From the NCBI GenBank assembly GCA_965248135.1, contig CBDFIN010000011.1, forward strand, positions 620,001-684,000: a stretch of DNA of 64,000 nucleotides. Reading direction: 5' to 3'. This document shows, one piece after another, positions 42,349 through 51,266 of this stretch. Made by a program: the position numbers and the translations under genes. This DNA comes from SZUA-100 sp965248135. Lineage in GTDB: Bacteria; Pseudomonadota; Alphaproteobacteria; Rhizobiales; Rhizobiaceae. Below the pieces are notes generated by a model that was given only the letters and a program-made list of their open reading frames with translations, was not told the DNA's origin and did no database searches. Every line of letters starts with the position of its first letter. Position 1 is the first letter of the stretch.

Positions 42349-44666
42349 GCGCTCGGCCCGATTGTGGCTGAGTGATGTCTTGCCGGCCGGGTCGTCTCGT
42401 CATTGGACGTAAACAGGGCCGAAACTATGCCACCTTGTGGCCAATCGATTTTCAATCGCAAGGCATTGAGGGTCACCAGTATCGATGAAGACGACATGGC
42501 AAGAGCTGCAACCAGAGGTGTTGCATAGCCGGTCACCGCCAACGGCACCGCGATGATGTTATAGGCTATTGCCAGGGCGAAATTTTGGTGGATCAGGGTG
42601 CGAGCTTTTTTGGCAATTGCGATAGCCCGCGGCACGGCGCCAAGACCGTCGCGCAGGAACACGAGGTCGGCAGCAGACCGGCCCACATCGGCGGCACTTG
42701 CCGGCGCAATCGATACATGGGCACTGGCAAGTGCCGGCGCATCATTAATGCCATCACCGGCCATCAGCACCATATGGCCCTTTGCACCCAACGCCCGAAT
42801 TCTGGCGACTTTATCAGCCGGGCTCACTTCGGCGGTGTAATCGATCTGCCCAATCTTAGCGGCCAGGTCTTCAACATTTTGCCGGTGGTCACCGGAGAGA
42901 ATTTCAACGCCCAATCCCTGTTCTTTCAAAACACCGAGAGCCGATGCCGCATCGGGACGCAATTGATCGGCAAACAAGAATGCATCGATCAGTTTGCGGT
43001 CACGCGATAAAACCACACCGGACCGGGTTTCATCGGCCACATCAAGCGCCCAGCCGGCTTTGCCCAGCCGGTATTGGTGGTTGCCGATTTCACCCTCTAC
43101 ACCGCATCCAGCAACTTCCGAAAGGTGGCTGAATGCTAGCGGTTTGATAGCCGAAATCCGGCCATGGTCGGCAATTGCCTGCGCATATGGGTGATGGCTG
43201 TAGCCGGCAAGAGACGAGGCCAGTTGCATGGCCCGATACTGATGCGCCTCTTGATCGACAAGCACCGGTTGACCAAGGGTCAGCGTGCCGGTTTTGTCAA
43301 AAACCGCATAGTCGGCCTCGGCAAGCTTTTCCAGTGCCACTCCATCTTTGACCATGATACCATCGGCAAACAACCGGCCCGCCGCCACAACCTGCACAAT
43401 CGGTACGGCCAGACCAAGGGCGCAGGGACAGGTGATGATCAACACCGCGACCGCCGCATAGGCTGCCTGGTGCCAGCCGCCGCCGATGACCAGCCAGCCG
43501 AGAAAAGTGGCAAAGGCCAGCAGATGCACGGCCGGGGCATAGATCGCCGCCGCCCGGTCGGCGATACGGCGATATTTCTGTTTGCCGGATTCGGCCTGTT
43601 CCATCATAGCAGTAATTTCGGCAACAAAGGAATTTTCAGCTGACGCTGCGGCCTCAATTTCAAGCGGTGCTGAAAGGTTCAAGGTTCCGGCCTGCACCGT
43701 ATCGCCGGCTTTAACGCCCACGGGCGCGCTTTCACCATTGACAATCGAACAGTCCAGATCGCTGCTGCCGCTGATCACCTGGCCATCCACCACAATACGC
43801 TCGCCCAGCGGAACGATGATCCTCATGCCCGGCTCAATCGCCTCAAGCCGCATATATTGTCGCTCACCGTTCCTGCCGGCGACAACGGCACCGCGCGGCA
43901 TCATCCGCAACAGGGTTCTGACCGCTCCCCGCGCCCGGGCGCGCATGACATGATCCAGCGTCCGTCCGATCAGCAAAAAGAACAACAGCGATACGGAAGC
44001 GTCGAAATAGGCGTGCTCACCGTGATTAGCGGTTTCATAGATGCTCATCAACAAGGCAAGAATGACGGCAAGTGAAATCGGCACATCCATGTTGAGATGG
44101 CGGGCACGAACCGCGCGCCATGCCGGACGAAAAAACGGCCGCCCGGCAAAACCGACAGCCGGTACCGCCAGAAGAGCCGAAATCCAGTGGAACAAATCGC
44201 GCGTCGTGTCTTGCGCCCCCGACCACACAGAGATCGATAACAACATGATATTGGCGGCGGCAAATCCGGCTACACCGAGCGATAAGAGCAACTCTTTCAG
44301 GGCCGGATCAGCCTCGCTCACCTGCTCGGGCGCAAGATGGGCGTCATAGCCAAGTCGTTTAAGGGTGGAAAATAATAGCGCCGGGTCAACATCATCCCTC
44401 GACCATTGCACCTGCAGCCAGCCGGTGGAAAGATTGAGCCTTGAACCGACAATACTATCGAGCGCGCCAAGGCCCTTTTCGATTTTGCGGATACAGCCAC
44501 CGCAATGAACATCATCGACCACCAGATCACTCTGGACCATATTGCCGCCCAGTTCCCTGGCCGCCTGCAGCATTTCTTCACGTGCAGGATAGCCAGCATT
44601 GGGGCCTGAAACCGGTTTGGCAATTTTGATCGGCGCTTCTTTGATCGGCGCTTCAGGGCAGGTCAT
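42345..44666 (-). CDS. ccoI: CcoI (FixI), P1B-type copper-transporting ATPase for cbb3 assembly
   Basis: 773 aa. An N-terminal heavy-metal domain with VDDVHCGGCIRKIEKGL (CxxC) is followed by eight membrane helices with the metal site TCPCALGLAVP, the phosphorylation motif FDKTGTLTLGQP and the hinge AGDGINDAPAL. It exports copper across the inner membrane for cbb3 oxidase assembly. Near the start the peptide APIKEAPIK shows a 15-bp tandem repeat, a sign of slippage. It overlaps ccoH and ccoS by 4 bp each. Confidence 0.95.
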   Translation of the reverse strand: MTCPEAPIKEAPIKIAKPVSGPNAGYPAREEMLQAARELGGNMVQSDLVVDDVHCGGCIRKIEKGLGALDSIVGSRLNLSTGWLQVQWSRDDVDPALLFSTLKRLGYDAHLAPEQVSEADPALKELLLSLGVAGFAAANIMLLSISVWSGAQDTTRDLFHWISALLAVPAVGFAGRPFFRPAWRAVRARHLNMDVPISLAVILALLMSIYETANHGEHAYFDASVSLLFFLLIGRTLDHVMRARARGAVRTLLRMMPRGAVVAGRNGERQYMRLEAIEPGMRIIVPLGERIVVDGQVISGSSDLDCSIVNGESAPVGVKAGDTVQAGTLNLSAPLEIEAAASAENSFVAEITAMMEQAESGKQKYRRIADRAAAIYAPAVHLLAFATFLGWLVIGGGWHQAAYAAVAVLIITCPCALGLAVPIVQVVAAGRLFADGIMVKDGVALEKLAEADYAVFDKTGTLTLGQPVLVDQEAHQYRAMQLASSLAGYSHHPYAQAIADHGRISAIKPLAFSHLSEVAGCGVEGEIGNHQYRLGKAGWALDVADETRSGVVLSRDRKLIDAFLFADQLRPDAASALGVLKEQGLGVEILSGDHRQNVEDLAAKIGQIDYTAEVSPADKVARIRALGAKGHMVLMAGDGINDAPALASAHVSIAPASAADVGRSAADLVFLRDGLGAVPRAIAIAKKARTLIHQNFALAIAYNIIAVPLAVTGYATPLVAALAMSSSSILVTLNALRLKIDWPQGGIVSALFTSNDETTRPARHHSATIGPSA

Positions 44667-45193
44667 CTTACCGCCTCCACTTGGTTAGAGACCGTATCGA
44701 ATGTGCCATCCGCCCGCACCAGAATGCGGTAATTCATCCGCCAGCTGCCGGTGCCGGAATGGCGTGCCACCAATTCCGCATTCCAATAGCCTGCTGGCAG
44801 TTCTACCCGGCCGAAATAGCTGCCGCCAAAAGAACGCTCAAGCAGCACCTTCACATCCTGCACTTCACTTACCGGACGACCAAAGACAATTGCCAGTTCC
44901 TCCAGTGAAACGGCGTTGCCATCGCCATCCGTCAGCGCAGCGCTGACACCCCCGGCCGTCGACATCAATTTGCCGCGCCATCCAAGTTTCGATTGCTGCC
45001 GAGATTGCGCCAACTTTGTATTGAATTTCTGGCTTTCAACATAGGAATTTTTAACCACCAGCCCGGTCCACGACCGGCTTGCCAGCATGGCCATGGTAAG
45101 GTTGACTGCCACGATGACTGCGAAAAAGGCAATCATGATCACTAGCATGTGCTTGCCGGTAAACTTGCCCTTATGCATATTGTCTATCGTCAT
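44663..45193 (-). CDS. ccoH: CcoH (FixH), cbb3 oxidase assembly protein
   Basis: 176 aa. One N-terminal membrane helix (about residues 17-40, MLVIMIAFFAVIVAVNLTMAMLA) and a periplasmic domain with SWTGLVVKNSYVESQKFN and LPAGYWNAELVARHSG, the FixH pattern. It stabilises the assembling cbb3 complex with CcoI. Its start is preceded by a 14-bp tandem repeat (45194-45221). It overlaps ccoI by 4 bp. Confidence 0.92.
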   Translation of the reverse strand: MTIDNMHKGKFTGKHMLVIMIAFFAVIVAVNLTMAMLASRSWTGLVVKNSYVESQKFNTKLAQSRQQSKLGWRGKLMSTAGGVSAALTDGDGNAVSLEELAIVFGRPVSEVQDVKVLLERSFGGSYFGRVELPAGYWNAELVARHSGTGSWRMNYRILVRADGTFDTVSNQVEAVR

Positions 45194-45221
45194 CAGCTTT
45201 CACTCATCAGCTTTCGCTCAT
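45194..45221 (-). repeat. Two 14-bp tandem units making mini-frames before ccoH
   Basis: On the minus strand ATGAGCGAAAGCTG (45221-45208) is followed by ATGAGTGAAAGCTG (45207-45194), then the ccoH ATG at 45193. Each unit codes for Met-Ser-Glu-Ser-stop, and each stop overlaps the next ATG as TGATG, so the three starts are exactly 14 bp apart. It looks like a slippage duplication that may feed ribosomes to ccoH. Confidence 0.7.
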
Positions 45222-45237
45222 AGCAACAATGGCGGCA

Positions 45238-46830
45238 TCAACCCGGTGCCTTGAACTTGGCATCGTAAGAAGAATTTTCGTCGCCGTCGATTTCCCTGAC
45301 CACAAACCTGAAATCAGTATTGGTGGCAGAAACCTTGTCCTTTGGCAGGGTAAGAAATATCTTCTGCGCCCGCAACTTGTCCGGTTCGACATCAAAATCA
45401 AACGAACCCTGATAGCTTTCTTGCGCCCCGGCAAAAGAAATTGTCACGCCCGGCAGTCCCTCGACCGCGACATTGAATTTGCGCGGCTGGGCGATCATAT
45501 TCAATACCTTGATTTCAAATCCATTGCGAATGGAACCATCACTCAGTTTGACAAAAACCGGATTGCGGTCGTGAATAACATTGATATCGAGACGTGAACG
45601 GGTAACCAGCACCAGCAAGAGAACCAGCGCAATAGTGCCAAGCACCGAAGTATATAATATGGTGCGCGGCCGGGCGACCGAGCGCCAGGTCGTATGGGCA
45701 ATCTCGGCAGCGGCGATTTTGTGGTCTTCATTTGAGGCTTTTGCCGCCGCCATATCCTTGATGTCGATTACCTCGACCGGGCGGATATCTTCGAACTTGC
45801 CGCTGCCATTGGTCGCCAGTGCCATGTTGGCGTTATAGTCACGCAAAGTGGCATAGGCAATAAGCCCCCTGGCCTTGCCAAGTTTTTGCATCACCGCATC
45901 ACAGGCATCGATACACAGTGCACAGGTGATGCATTCGAGCTGCTGGCCCTGGCGGATATCAATGCCCATCGGACAGACCGCCACGCAGGCATTGCAGTCA
46001 ACGCAATCGCCTGCCATTTTGCCTTCCGCCCTGGCTTTTTTAGCCCTGCGGGTACGAGGTTCGCCCCGCCAGTCATTATAGGTCACGGTCAGCGAATCTT
46101 CGTCCAGCATCGCCGCCTGAATGCGTGGCCAGGGGCACATATAGGTGCATACCTGTTCGCGCATGATGCCGCCGAATGTGTAGGTGGTGAAGGCCAAAAC
46201 CGCCACTGTGGCATAGGCGACAAACAGCGCATTGCCGGTGAAGAAATCGACCAACAGTGTCGGCGCGTCAGCAAAATAGAATATCCACGCGCCACCGGTG
46301 GCAAACGCGATCAGCAGCCATGTTATGTGTTTACTCGCCCGCTTGACGAATTTTGCCGGGCTCCAGGGCGCTTTGTCGAGTTTGATCCGGGCGTTACGGT
46401 CGCCCTCGAAAAAGCGCTCGACTACCAGGAAAAGATCGACCCAGACGGTTTGCCAGCATGAATAACCGCACCAGGCGCGGCCAATGGTGGAGGTGATCAA
46501 AAACAGGCCGATACCGGCCATCACCAAGAGGCCGGCGACATAGTAGAATTCCTGCGGCCAGATTTCGATGAAGAAGAAATAGAAGCGGCGATGGGCAAGA
46601 TCGACCAGCACCGCCTGATCCGGCGCGAATTCTCCCCGGTCCCAGCGCAGCCACGGGGTGATGTAGTAAATGCCGACAGTGATCGCCATCACCCACCATT
46701 TCAGGGTTCTGAAAGTGCCGAAGGCGCGCTTGGGAAACACCTTTTTACGCACCGCATAGAGCGACCGGTTGAGCTTGGCATTAACCGCTTCAGCGTCATA
46801 GGTTTCAACTGTCTGGATTTGATCGGCCAT
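45238..46830 (-). CDS. ccoG: CcoG (FixG), polyferredoxin copper reductase for cbb3 assembly
   Basis: 530 aa from the ATG at 46830; a longer frame from 46878 adds 16 residues, and neither has a strong ribosome site. Five or so membrane helices precede CMCPWPRIQ and the two [4Fe-4S] sites CVDCNACVAVCP and CITCALCIDAC (about residues 260-310). The C-terminal Ig-like domain contains the soluble tail. CcoG is thought to reduce Cu(II) for cbb3 assembly. It is the first assembly gene after ccoP, 71 bp or more downstream of it. Confidence 0.93.
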   Translation of the reverse strand: MADQIQTVETYDAEAVNAKLNRSLYAVRKKVFPKRAFGTFRTLKWWVMAITVGIYYITPWLRWDRGEFAPDQAVLVDLAHRRFYFFFIEIWPQEFYYVAGLLVMAGIGLFLITSTIGRAWCGYSCWQTVWVDLFLVVERFFEGDRNARIKLDKAPWSPAKFVKRASKHITWLLIAFATGGAWIFYFADAPTLLVDFFTGNALFVAYATVAVLAFTTYTFGGIMREQVCTYMCPWPRIQAAMLDEDSLTVTYNDWRGEPRTRRAKKARAEGKMAGDCVDCNACVAVCPMGIDIRQGQQLECITCALCIDACDAVMQKLGKARGLIAYATLRDYNANMALATNGSGKFEDIRPVEVIDIKDMAAAKASNEDHKIAAAEIAHTTWRSVARPRTILYTSVLGTIALVLLLVLVTRSRLDINVIHDRNPVFVKLSDGSIRNGFEIKVLNMIAQPRKFNVAVEGLPGVTISFAGAQESYQGSFDFDVEPDKLRAQKIFLTLPKDKVSATNTDFRFVVREIDGDENSSYDAKFKAPG

Positions 46831-46949
46831 GGTAACTAGATTGCCTTCGGGGCGGGGCCCTGTCAATTTGACATCCATTTGAGCGACAAAGACCGGCTGT
46901 CGTTTTAAACAGCCGGTCCTCCCAAACCAACTTTCGCCATCGGTTTGAT

Positions 46950-47831
46950 TTATTCGACGGCTTTCTCGCCGCCGCCAAGATTGTGCACATAGATCGCCAA
47001 CTGCTTGACGGCAACGTCGCCCAATCGCGCTTTCCAGGCAGGCATTTCACCGTGTTTGGGCGCGTTCATCTGGGCAACCAGGTCAGCCCGCTTGCCGGCA
47101 TATAAAAACAACGCATCGGCAAGGTTTGGAGCGCCAAACTCTCGGCCGCCCTTACCCTCTTCACCATGGCAGGAAGCACAATTTTCCTCAAACAAGGCCG
47201 CACCGTTTTCAGCCTTGGCCACATCATGCTCAAAGCCCGAAATTTTCAGCACGTGCTCAGCGACATCGCCGATCTGCTCATTTTCGAGCAATTCGTCAGC
47301 ACCGAAAGCCGGCATATCGGAAATCCGTGTATCGTCGTCCTGTTGATAACGCACGCCATGCGCGATAGATGTGTAGATCGCTTCGAGATCTCCACCCCAC
47401 AACCAGTCATCGTCGTTCAGGTTTGGATAGCCCGGAGCACCTTGAGCACCGGAACCATGGCACTGAACGCAATTAACTTTGAACAATGATCCCCCACCGG
47501 CAATCGAAAATCTGAGCAAAGCTTCATCGGCGGCAATTTCGCCGATAGATGCCTGCTCGACCCTGGTAACCAAATCAGCCCGTGACGCCTGTACCGCCGC
47601 CAGTTGAACGGCAAGTTCCGAGCGGTTGGTTTTACCCGAAACACCGCTTGTCGCCTCGCTGATCAGCGGAAACGCCGGATAATAAATCACATAGCCAATC
47701 GAAAAGACAATTGTCGCATACATTGTCCAAAGCCACCACCGCGGCAAGGGGTTATTCAGTTCTTTGATGCCATCCCAATCGTGACCCGTCGTTTCGATGC
47801 CACTCAATTCGTCTATTTCCCTGCTGGACAT
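46950..47831 (-). CDS. ccoP: CcoP (FixP), dihaem c subunit of cbb3 oxidase
   Basis: 293 aa. An N-terminal membrane helix (about residues 32-53, WWLWTMYATIVFSIGYVIYYP) and two class I c-type haem sites, CVQCHG (about residue 120) and CASCHG (about 208), with Met ligands in the GMP-like SDMPAFG and GEMPAWK loops. It carries electrons to the CcoO-CcoN core. It directly follows ccoQ, with no gap. Confidence 0.95.
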   Translation of the reverse strand: MSSREIDELSGIETTGHDWDGIKELNNPLPRWWLWTMYATIVFSIGYVIYYPAFPLISEATSGVSGKTNRSELAVQLAAVQASRADLVTRVEQASIGEIAADEALLRFSIAGGGSLFKVNCVQCHGSGAQGAPGYPNLNDDDWLWGGDLEAIYTSIAHGVRYQQDDDTRISDMPAFGADELLENEQIGDVAEHVLKISGFEHDVAKAENGAALFEENCASCHGEEGKGGREFGAPNLADALFLYAGKRADLVAQMNAPKHGEMPAWKARLGDVAVKQLAIYVHNLGGGEKAVE

Positions 47832-47984
47832 TTATTTGTCCTCTCTCATTGGAATATTGGCCACGTCTTCATAGTGCTTTTTCGTGCCGGGCCGGAATGT
47901 GTAGATAACAACGATAACGAAGACGACGAACAGATAGAGCAGGCCCCAGCTGTCAGCCATTTGACGTAAGGATTCATAATCCAT
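47832..47984 (-). CDS. ccoQ: CcoQ (FixQ), small subunit of cbb3 oxidase
   Basis: 50 aa, found by reading the gap between ccoO and ccoP. It reads MDYESLRQMADSWGLLYLF..., a single membrane helix, then a tail with TFRPGTKKHYEDVANIP, which is the CcoQ pattern (F/YRPG...K..Y...A..P). The ribosome site AGGAGATGATC precedes the ATG. The stop is immediately followed by the ccoP start. CcoQ stabilises the CcoP-core interaction. Confidence 0.93.
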   Translation of the reverse strand: MDYESLRQMADSWGLLYLFVVFVIVVIYTFRPGTKKHYEDVANIPMREDK

Positions 47985-47993
47985 GATCATCTC

Positions 47994-48731
47994 CTATCGC
48001 AATGTGGGGTTGGCCTGATAGGCGTTAAGATCAACCAGCGTACCAAGCATCTGGAGATAGGCCACCAGCGCATCCATTTCGCTGACCATGCTGGTTTCAC
48101 CATCAAAGGCGCGTATGTTGAGCTTTTCGCCATAGCGCTCCTGCAGCCCCTCGGCATCGTCGGAATCCGCATCAAGCTGAGCCCTGAGATCGGCCTCGGC
48201 ATTTTCGATCATCGCCGGCGAATAGGGTACACCGACAACCGCATTTGCCTTCATGACATTGGTAATCGTACCAATTTCAAGCTCCGCATTCTGCAAGAAG
48301 GCGTAGGTCGGCATAATCGATTCTGGCACCACCTCTTTGGGGTCGATCAGATGGCCCACATGCCATTCGTCAGAATAGCGTCCGCCGACCCGGGCCAGGT
48401 CCGGTCCGGTTCGTTTTGAACCCCATTGGAACGGGTGGTCATACATGCTTTCGGCGGCCAGTGAATAATGGCCATAGCGTTCCACTTCATCGCGGAATGG
48501 CCTGATCATTTGGCTGTGGCAAACATAACAGCCCTCACGAATATAGATGTTGCGGCCGGCCAGTTCGAGCGGCGTATAAGGCCGCATTCCCTCGACCTTT
48601 TCAATGGTGTTTTGCAAGTAAAACAAGGGTACGATTTCGACGATACCGCCAATGACCACCGCAATAAGTGAGAACAGGAACAGCAGCATGGGGCTACGTT
48701 CGATTATACCGTGTTTTTCGAGTAATGACAT
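47994..48731 (-). CDS. ccoO: CcoO (FixO), monohaem c subunit of cbb3 oxidase
   Basis: 245 aa from the ATG at 48731 (GGAGACGATC upstream); a longer frame exists but starts inside ccoN. One membrane helix (about residues 14-38) and the single haem c site EGCYVCHSQMIRPF near residue 70. Met ligand region PESIMPTYAFL. It links CcoP to CcoN. It follows ccoN by 10 bp. Confidence 0.95.
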   Translation of the reverse strand: MSLLEKHGIIERSPMLLFLFSLIAVVIGGIVEIVPLFYLQNTIEKVEGMRPYTPLELAGRNIYIREGCYVCHSQMIRPFRDEVERYGHYSLAAESMYDHPFQWGSKRTGPDLARVGGRYSDEWHVGHLIDPKEVVPESIMPTYAFLQNAELEIGTITNVMKANAVVGVPYSPAMIENAEADLRAQLDADSDDAEGLQERYGEKLNIRAFDGETSMVSEMDALVAYLQMLGTLVDLNAYQANPTLR

Positions 48732-48741
48732 GATCGTCTCC

Positions 48742-50355
48742 TCACTCTGCCGCCACAGCCTGGGCCGGGGCGCCCATCGGCGCCTCTTCCCGGACATCAC
48801 CGCGAATGGTTTTGTAAATATTGTAGGCCATCAGCAGTGCGCCGCCAAGATACATCAGCCCCCCTATGGTGCGAAGCACATAATAGGGATGCAGAGCCGC
48901 CACGGTTTCGGCGAATGAATAAACCAGATAGCCCTGGTCATCATATTCACGCCACATCAAACCCTGGGTAATGCCCGACACCCACATCACCGAGGCATAG
49001 ACAACGATACCAAGTGTTGCCAGCCACAGGTGCCAATTGACCATTCTGAGCGAATATAACCGATCCCGTTGCCACAGTCTTGGCACCAGATAATAGATCG
49101 CCCCAAAGGTGATCATACCATTCCAGCCGAGAGCGCCCGAATGCACATGACCAATGGTCCAGTCGGTATAATGCGACAGCGAATTGACCGATTTGATCGA
49201 CATCATCGGACCCTCAAATGTCGACATGCCATAGAAGGCGATCGAGATCACCATCATGCGAATGATAGGATCAGTGCGCAGCTTGTCCCAGGCACCCGAA
49301 AGGGTCATCAGACCGTTGATCATGCCGCCCCATGAGGGCATCCACAACATGATGGAAAACACCATGCCGAGCGTCTGGGCCCAGTCGGGCAGCGCGGTAT
49401 AGTGCAGATGATGCGGCCCGGCCCAGATATACATGAAGATCAACGCCCAAAAGTGGATGACCGACAGCCGGTAGGAATAGATCGGCCGGCCGGTTTGTTT
49501 GGGCATGAAATAGTACATCATGCCGAGGAATCCGGCGGTCAGAAAAAAGCCGACCGCATTATGGCCATACCACCATTGAGTCAGTGCATCCTGCACACCG
49601 GAGAACACAGCAACACTTTTAGCCCCGAGGAACGACGCGGGAATTGCCAGATTGTTGACCAGGTGCAACATGGCGACTGTGATAATGAAGGACAGTAAAA
49701 ACCAGTTGGCCACATAAATATGCGGCTCCTTGCGCCTGATGATTGTACCGAGAAACGCGATTAGATAGGCCACCCAGACAATGGTGAGCCAGATATCGAC
49801 ATACCATTCCGGTTCGGCATATTCTTTCGATTGGGTGATTCCCAAAAGATAGCCGGTCGCCGCCATGACGATAAACAGCTGATAGCCCCAGAACACAAAC
49901 CAGCCCAGATTGCCACCGAACAACCGCGCCCGCGACGTTCGCTGGACAATATAGAAACTGGTGGCAATCAGGGCGTTGCCGCCAAAGGCAAAAATCACCG
50001 CCGATGTGTGCAGTGGCCGCAACCGGCCGAAATTGAGCCATGGCTCAAAATTCAACCACGGATATGCCAGTTGTGAGGCAATAATAACCCCGACCAAAAA
50101 CCCGGCAATACCCCAGAACAAGGTGGCGATGATGCCATAGCGGATAACGTCATCCATATATCCCGAACTATCCGCCTCCGCCCCGTCGGAAGCCGTAACC
50201 CGTACCTTGCGCATCATTAATACAGTGCTGGCAAGCAAAACGAAAAACAGCACATAAGCGTGAGCCTGGAACAGGTTATCTTGCGCAAAAGCTGCCCCTA
50301 GCAGAGCAAGCAGAGCACCGACACCCAAAATTATCGTTTCAGTCATGTATTTCAT
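48742..50355 (-). CDS. ccoN: CcoN (FixN), catalytic haem-copper subunit of cbb3 oxidase
   Basis: 537 aa, twelve or more membrane helices. The six invariant His residues appear in the regions LHTSAVIFAFGGNAL, WWYGHNAVGFFLTAGFLG, IWAGPHHLHYTALPDW and YTDWTIGHVHSGALGWNG. It reduces oxygen to water at very low oxygen tension and pumps protons. AAGGGGTAACCC precedes the ATG. The promoter holds a perfect FNR box 92-105 bp before the start, so micro-oxic induction is expected. Confidence 0.96.
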   Translation of the reverse strand: MKYMTETIILGVGALLALLGAAFAQDNLFQAHAYVLFFVLLASTVLMMRKVRVTASDGAEADSSGYMDDVIRYGIIATLFWGIAGFLVGVIIASQLAYPWLNFEPWLNFGRLRPLHTSAVIFAFGGNALIATSFYIVQRTSRARLFGGNLGWFVFWGYQLFIVMAATGYLLGITQSKEYAEPEWYVDIWLTIVWVAYLIAFLGTIIRRKEPHIYVANWFLLSFIITVAMLHLVNNLAIPASFLGAKSVAVFSGVQDALTQWWYGHNAVGFFLTAGFLGMMYYFMPKQTGRPIYSYRLSVIHFWALIFMYIWAGPHHLHYTALPDWAQTLGMVFSIMLWMPSWGGMINGLMTLSGAWDKLRTDPIIRMMVISIAFYGMSTFEGPMMSIKSVNSLSHYTDWTIGHVHSGALGWNGMITFGAIYYLVPRLWQRDRLYSLRMVNWHLWLATLGIVVYASVMWVSGITQGLMWREYDDQGYLVYSFAETVAALHPYYVLRTIGGLMYLGGALLMAYNIYKTIRGDVREEAPMGAPAQAVAAE

Positions 50356-50446
50356 GGGTTACCCCTTGCTGTCGAACCGGTCACGCCAAATTTATTTGTT
50401 GGCGAAAATCTGTCACGTGCCTTATGCTCCTTCACCTGAGCATTCA

Positions 50447-50460
50447 TTGATGTAGATCAA
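50447..50460. promoter_or_regulatory. Perfect FNR/FixK box upstream of ccoN
   Basis: TTGATGTAGATCAA fits the consensus TTGAT-N4-ATCAA at every position. Its centre is about 98 bp before the ccoN ATG, which leaves room for a class II activated promoter and a leader of about 55 nt. The rest of 50356-50661 has a second box and nothing else obvious. Confidence 0.85.
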
Positions 50461-50513
50461 AATATTCGAAAGTTCCATGCGGCTTTCTGTCAACTCATAT
50501 CCACCCTCCCATT

Positions 50514-50527
50514 TTGATCTGAATCAA
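50514..50527. promoter_or_regulatory. Second perfect FNR/FixK box between ccoN and hemerythrin-like gene
   Basis: TTGATCTGAATCAA is also a perfect FNR box. It is 124-141 bp before the possible starts of the divergent hemerythrin-like gene, fitting a class II promoter in that direction with a transcription start near 50562. It could also act on ccoN as an upstream site. Confidence 0.82.
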
Positions 50528-50661
50528 TGCGTGCGACCGGTAAAATACTAGGGTTGAACGAATCCGAACAGGCGGGCGACCAGCTGCTTGAATAAACACC
50601 CGCTTCAGCTGGTGTGATAAACGGGTGTAGAGGAACCCACCTGTTGACCTACTCCAACTCA

Positions 50662-51108
50662 ATGTCAGATTTAGCCGAAGGCATGGGAAAATACTGTCAA
50701 AAGCAATTGGCGCTTTGTGACAATCTGGAGAGCATTGCCGATTCACTACCCAACGAGGTTGACATTCAGCATTGTCTGTATGTGGCACGGGCGCTCTATC
50801 CGGCGGTCAAATCTGCCCACGAATTTGAGGAGGGGCAACTATTTCCGGCTCTCGCCGCCCACATCAAAAAGGATGCCTCGCTTGACGCCAGCCTCGAGCG
50901 CCTGCGCTATGAGCACTGGGAAGATGAAGCCTATTGCCAGGAACTGACCGAAGAATTGATGGATCTGGCGCAGGGTAAAACCAAGCGTGATTCGGAGAAG
51001 ACCGGCTATATGCTGCGCGGCTTTTTTGAGGGGCTGCGCCGCCACATAGCTTTTGAAAATGAATATATCTACCCGATGATCCGCTCGCTCGCATCAAACG
51101 AAAACTAA
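50662..51108 (+). CDS. Hemerythrin HHE-domain protein
   Basis: 148 aa from the ATG at 50662. A TTG at 50644, behind GAGGAACCCACC, would add 6 residues and has the better ribosome site. Helix and ligand positions read VKSAHEFEEGQLFPAL, YEHWEDEAYCQEL and LRRHIAFENEYIYPMIRS, giving the His and Glu residues of a di-iron hemerythrin-like bundle. Such proteins bind oxygen or NO. Sharing an FNR-box promoter region with ccoN suggests it is made at low oxygen, perhaps in oxygen or NO handling near the oxidase. Confidence 0.82.
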   Translation: MSDLAEGMGKYCQKQLALCDNLESIADSLPNEVDIQHCLYVARALYPAVKSAHEFEEGQLFPALAAHIKKDASLDASLERLRYEHWEDEAYCQELTEELMDLAQGKTKRDSEKTGYMLRGFFEGLRRHIAFENEYIYPMIRSLASNEN

Positions 51109-51266
51109 GATTCCAACAAGATGCGTATGACGCCAATACCATTCTGGCACTCTGCATAGGCTGGTTTTGGTACTGACACTTGGCCCTGTCGTCGTAATAA
51201 TACCTTTTCAATCATCACAATCCAGATTATGACCATTTGGTCAGGATTTATTTGCGGAGAACAATT

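Noticed and set aside
42202..50355. Nitrogen-fixation (symbiotic) island because of the fix-type genes
   Set aside because: No nif genes or fixABCX are present; the ccoNOQP-GHIS cluster is common in free-living proteobacteria for micro-oxic respiration.
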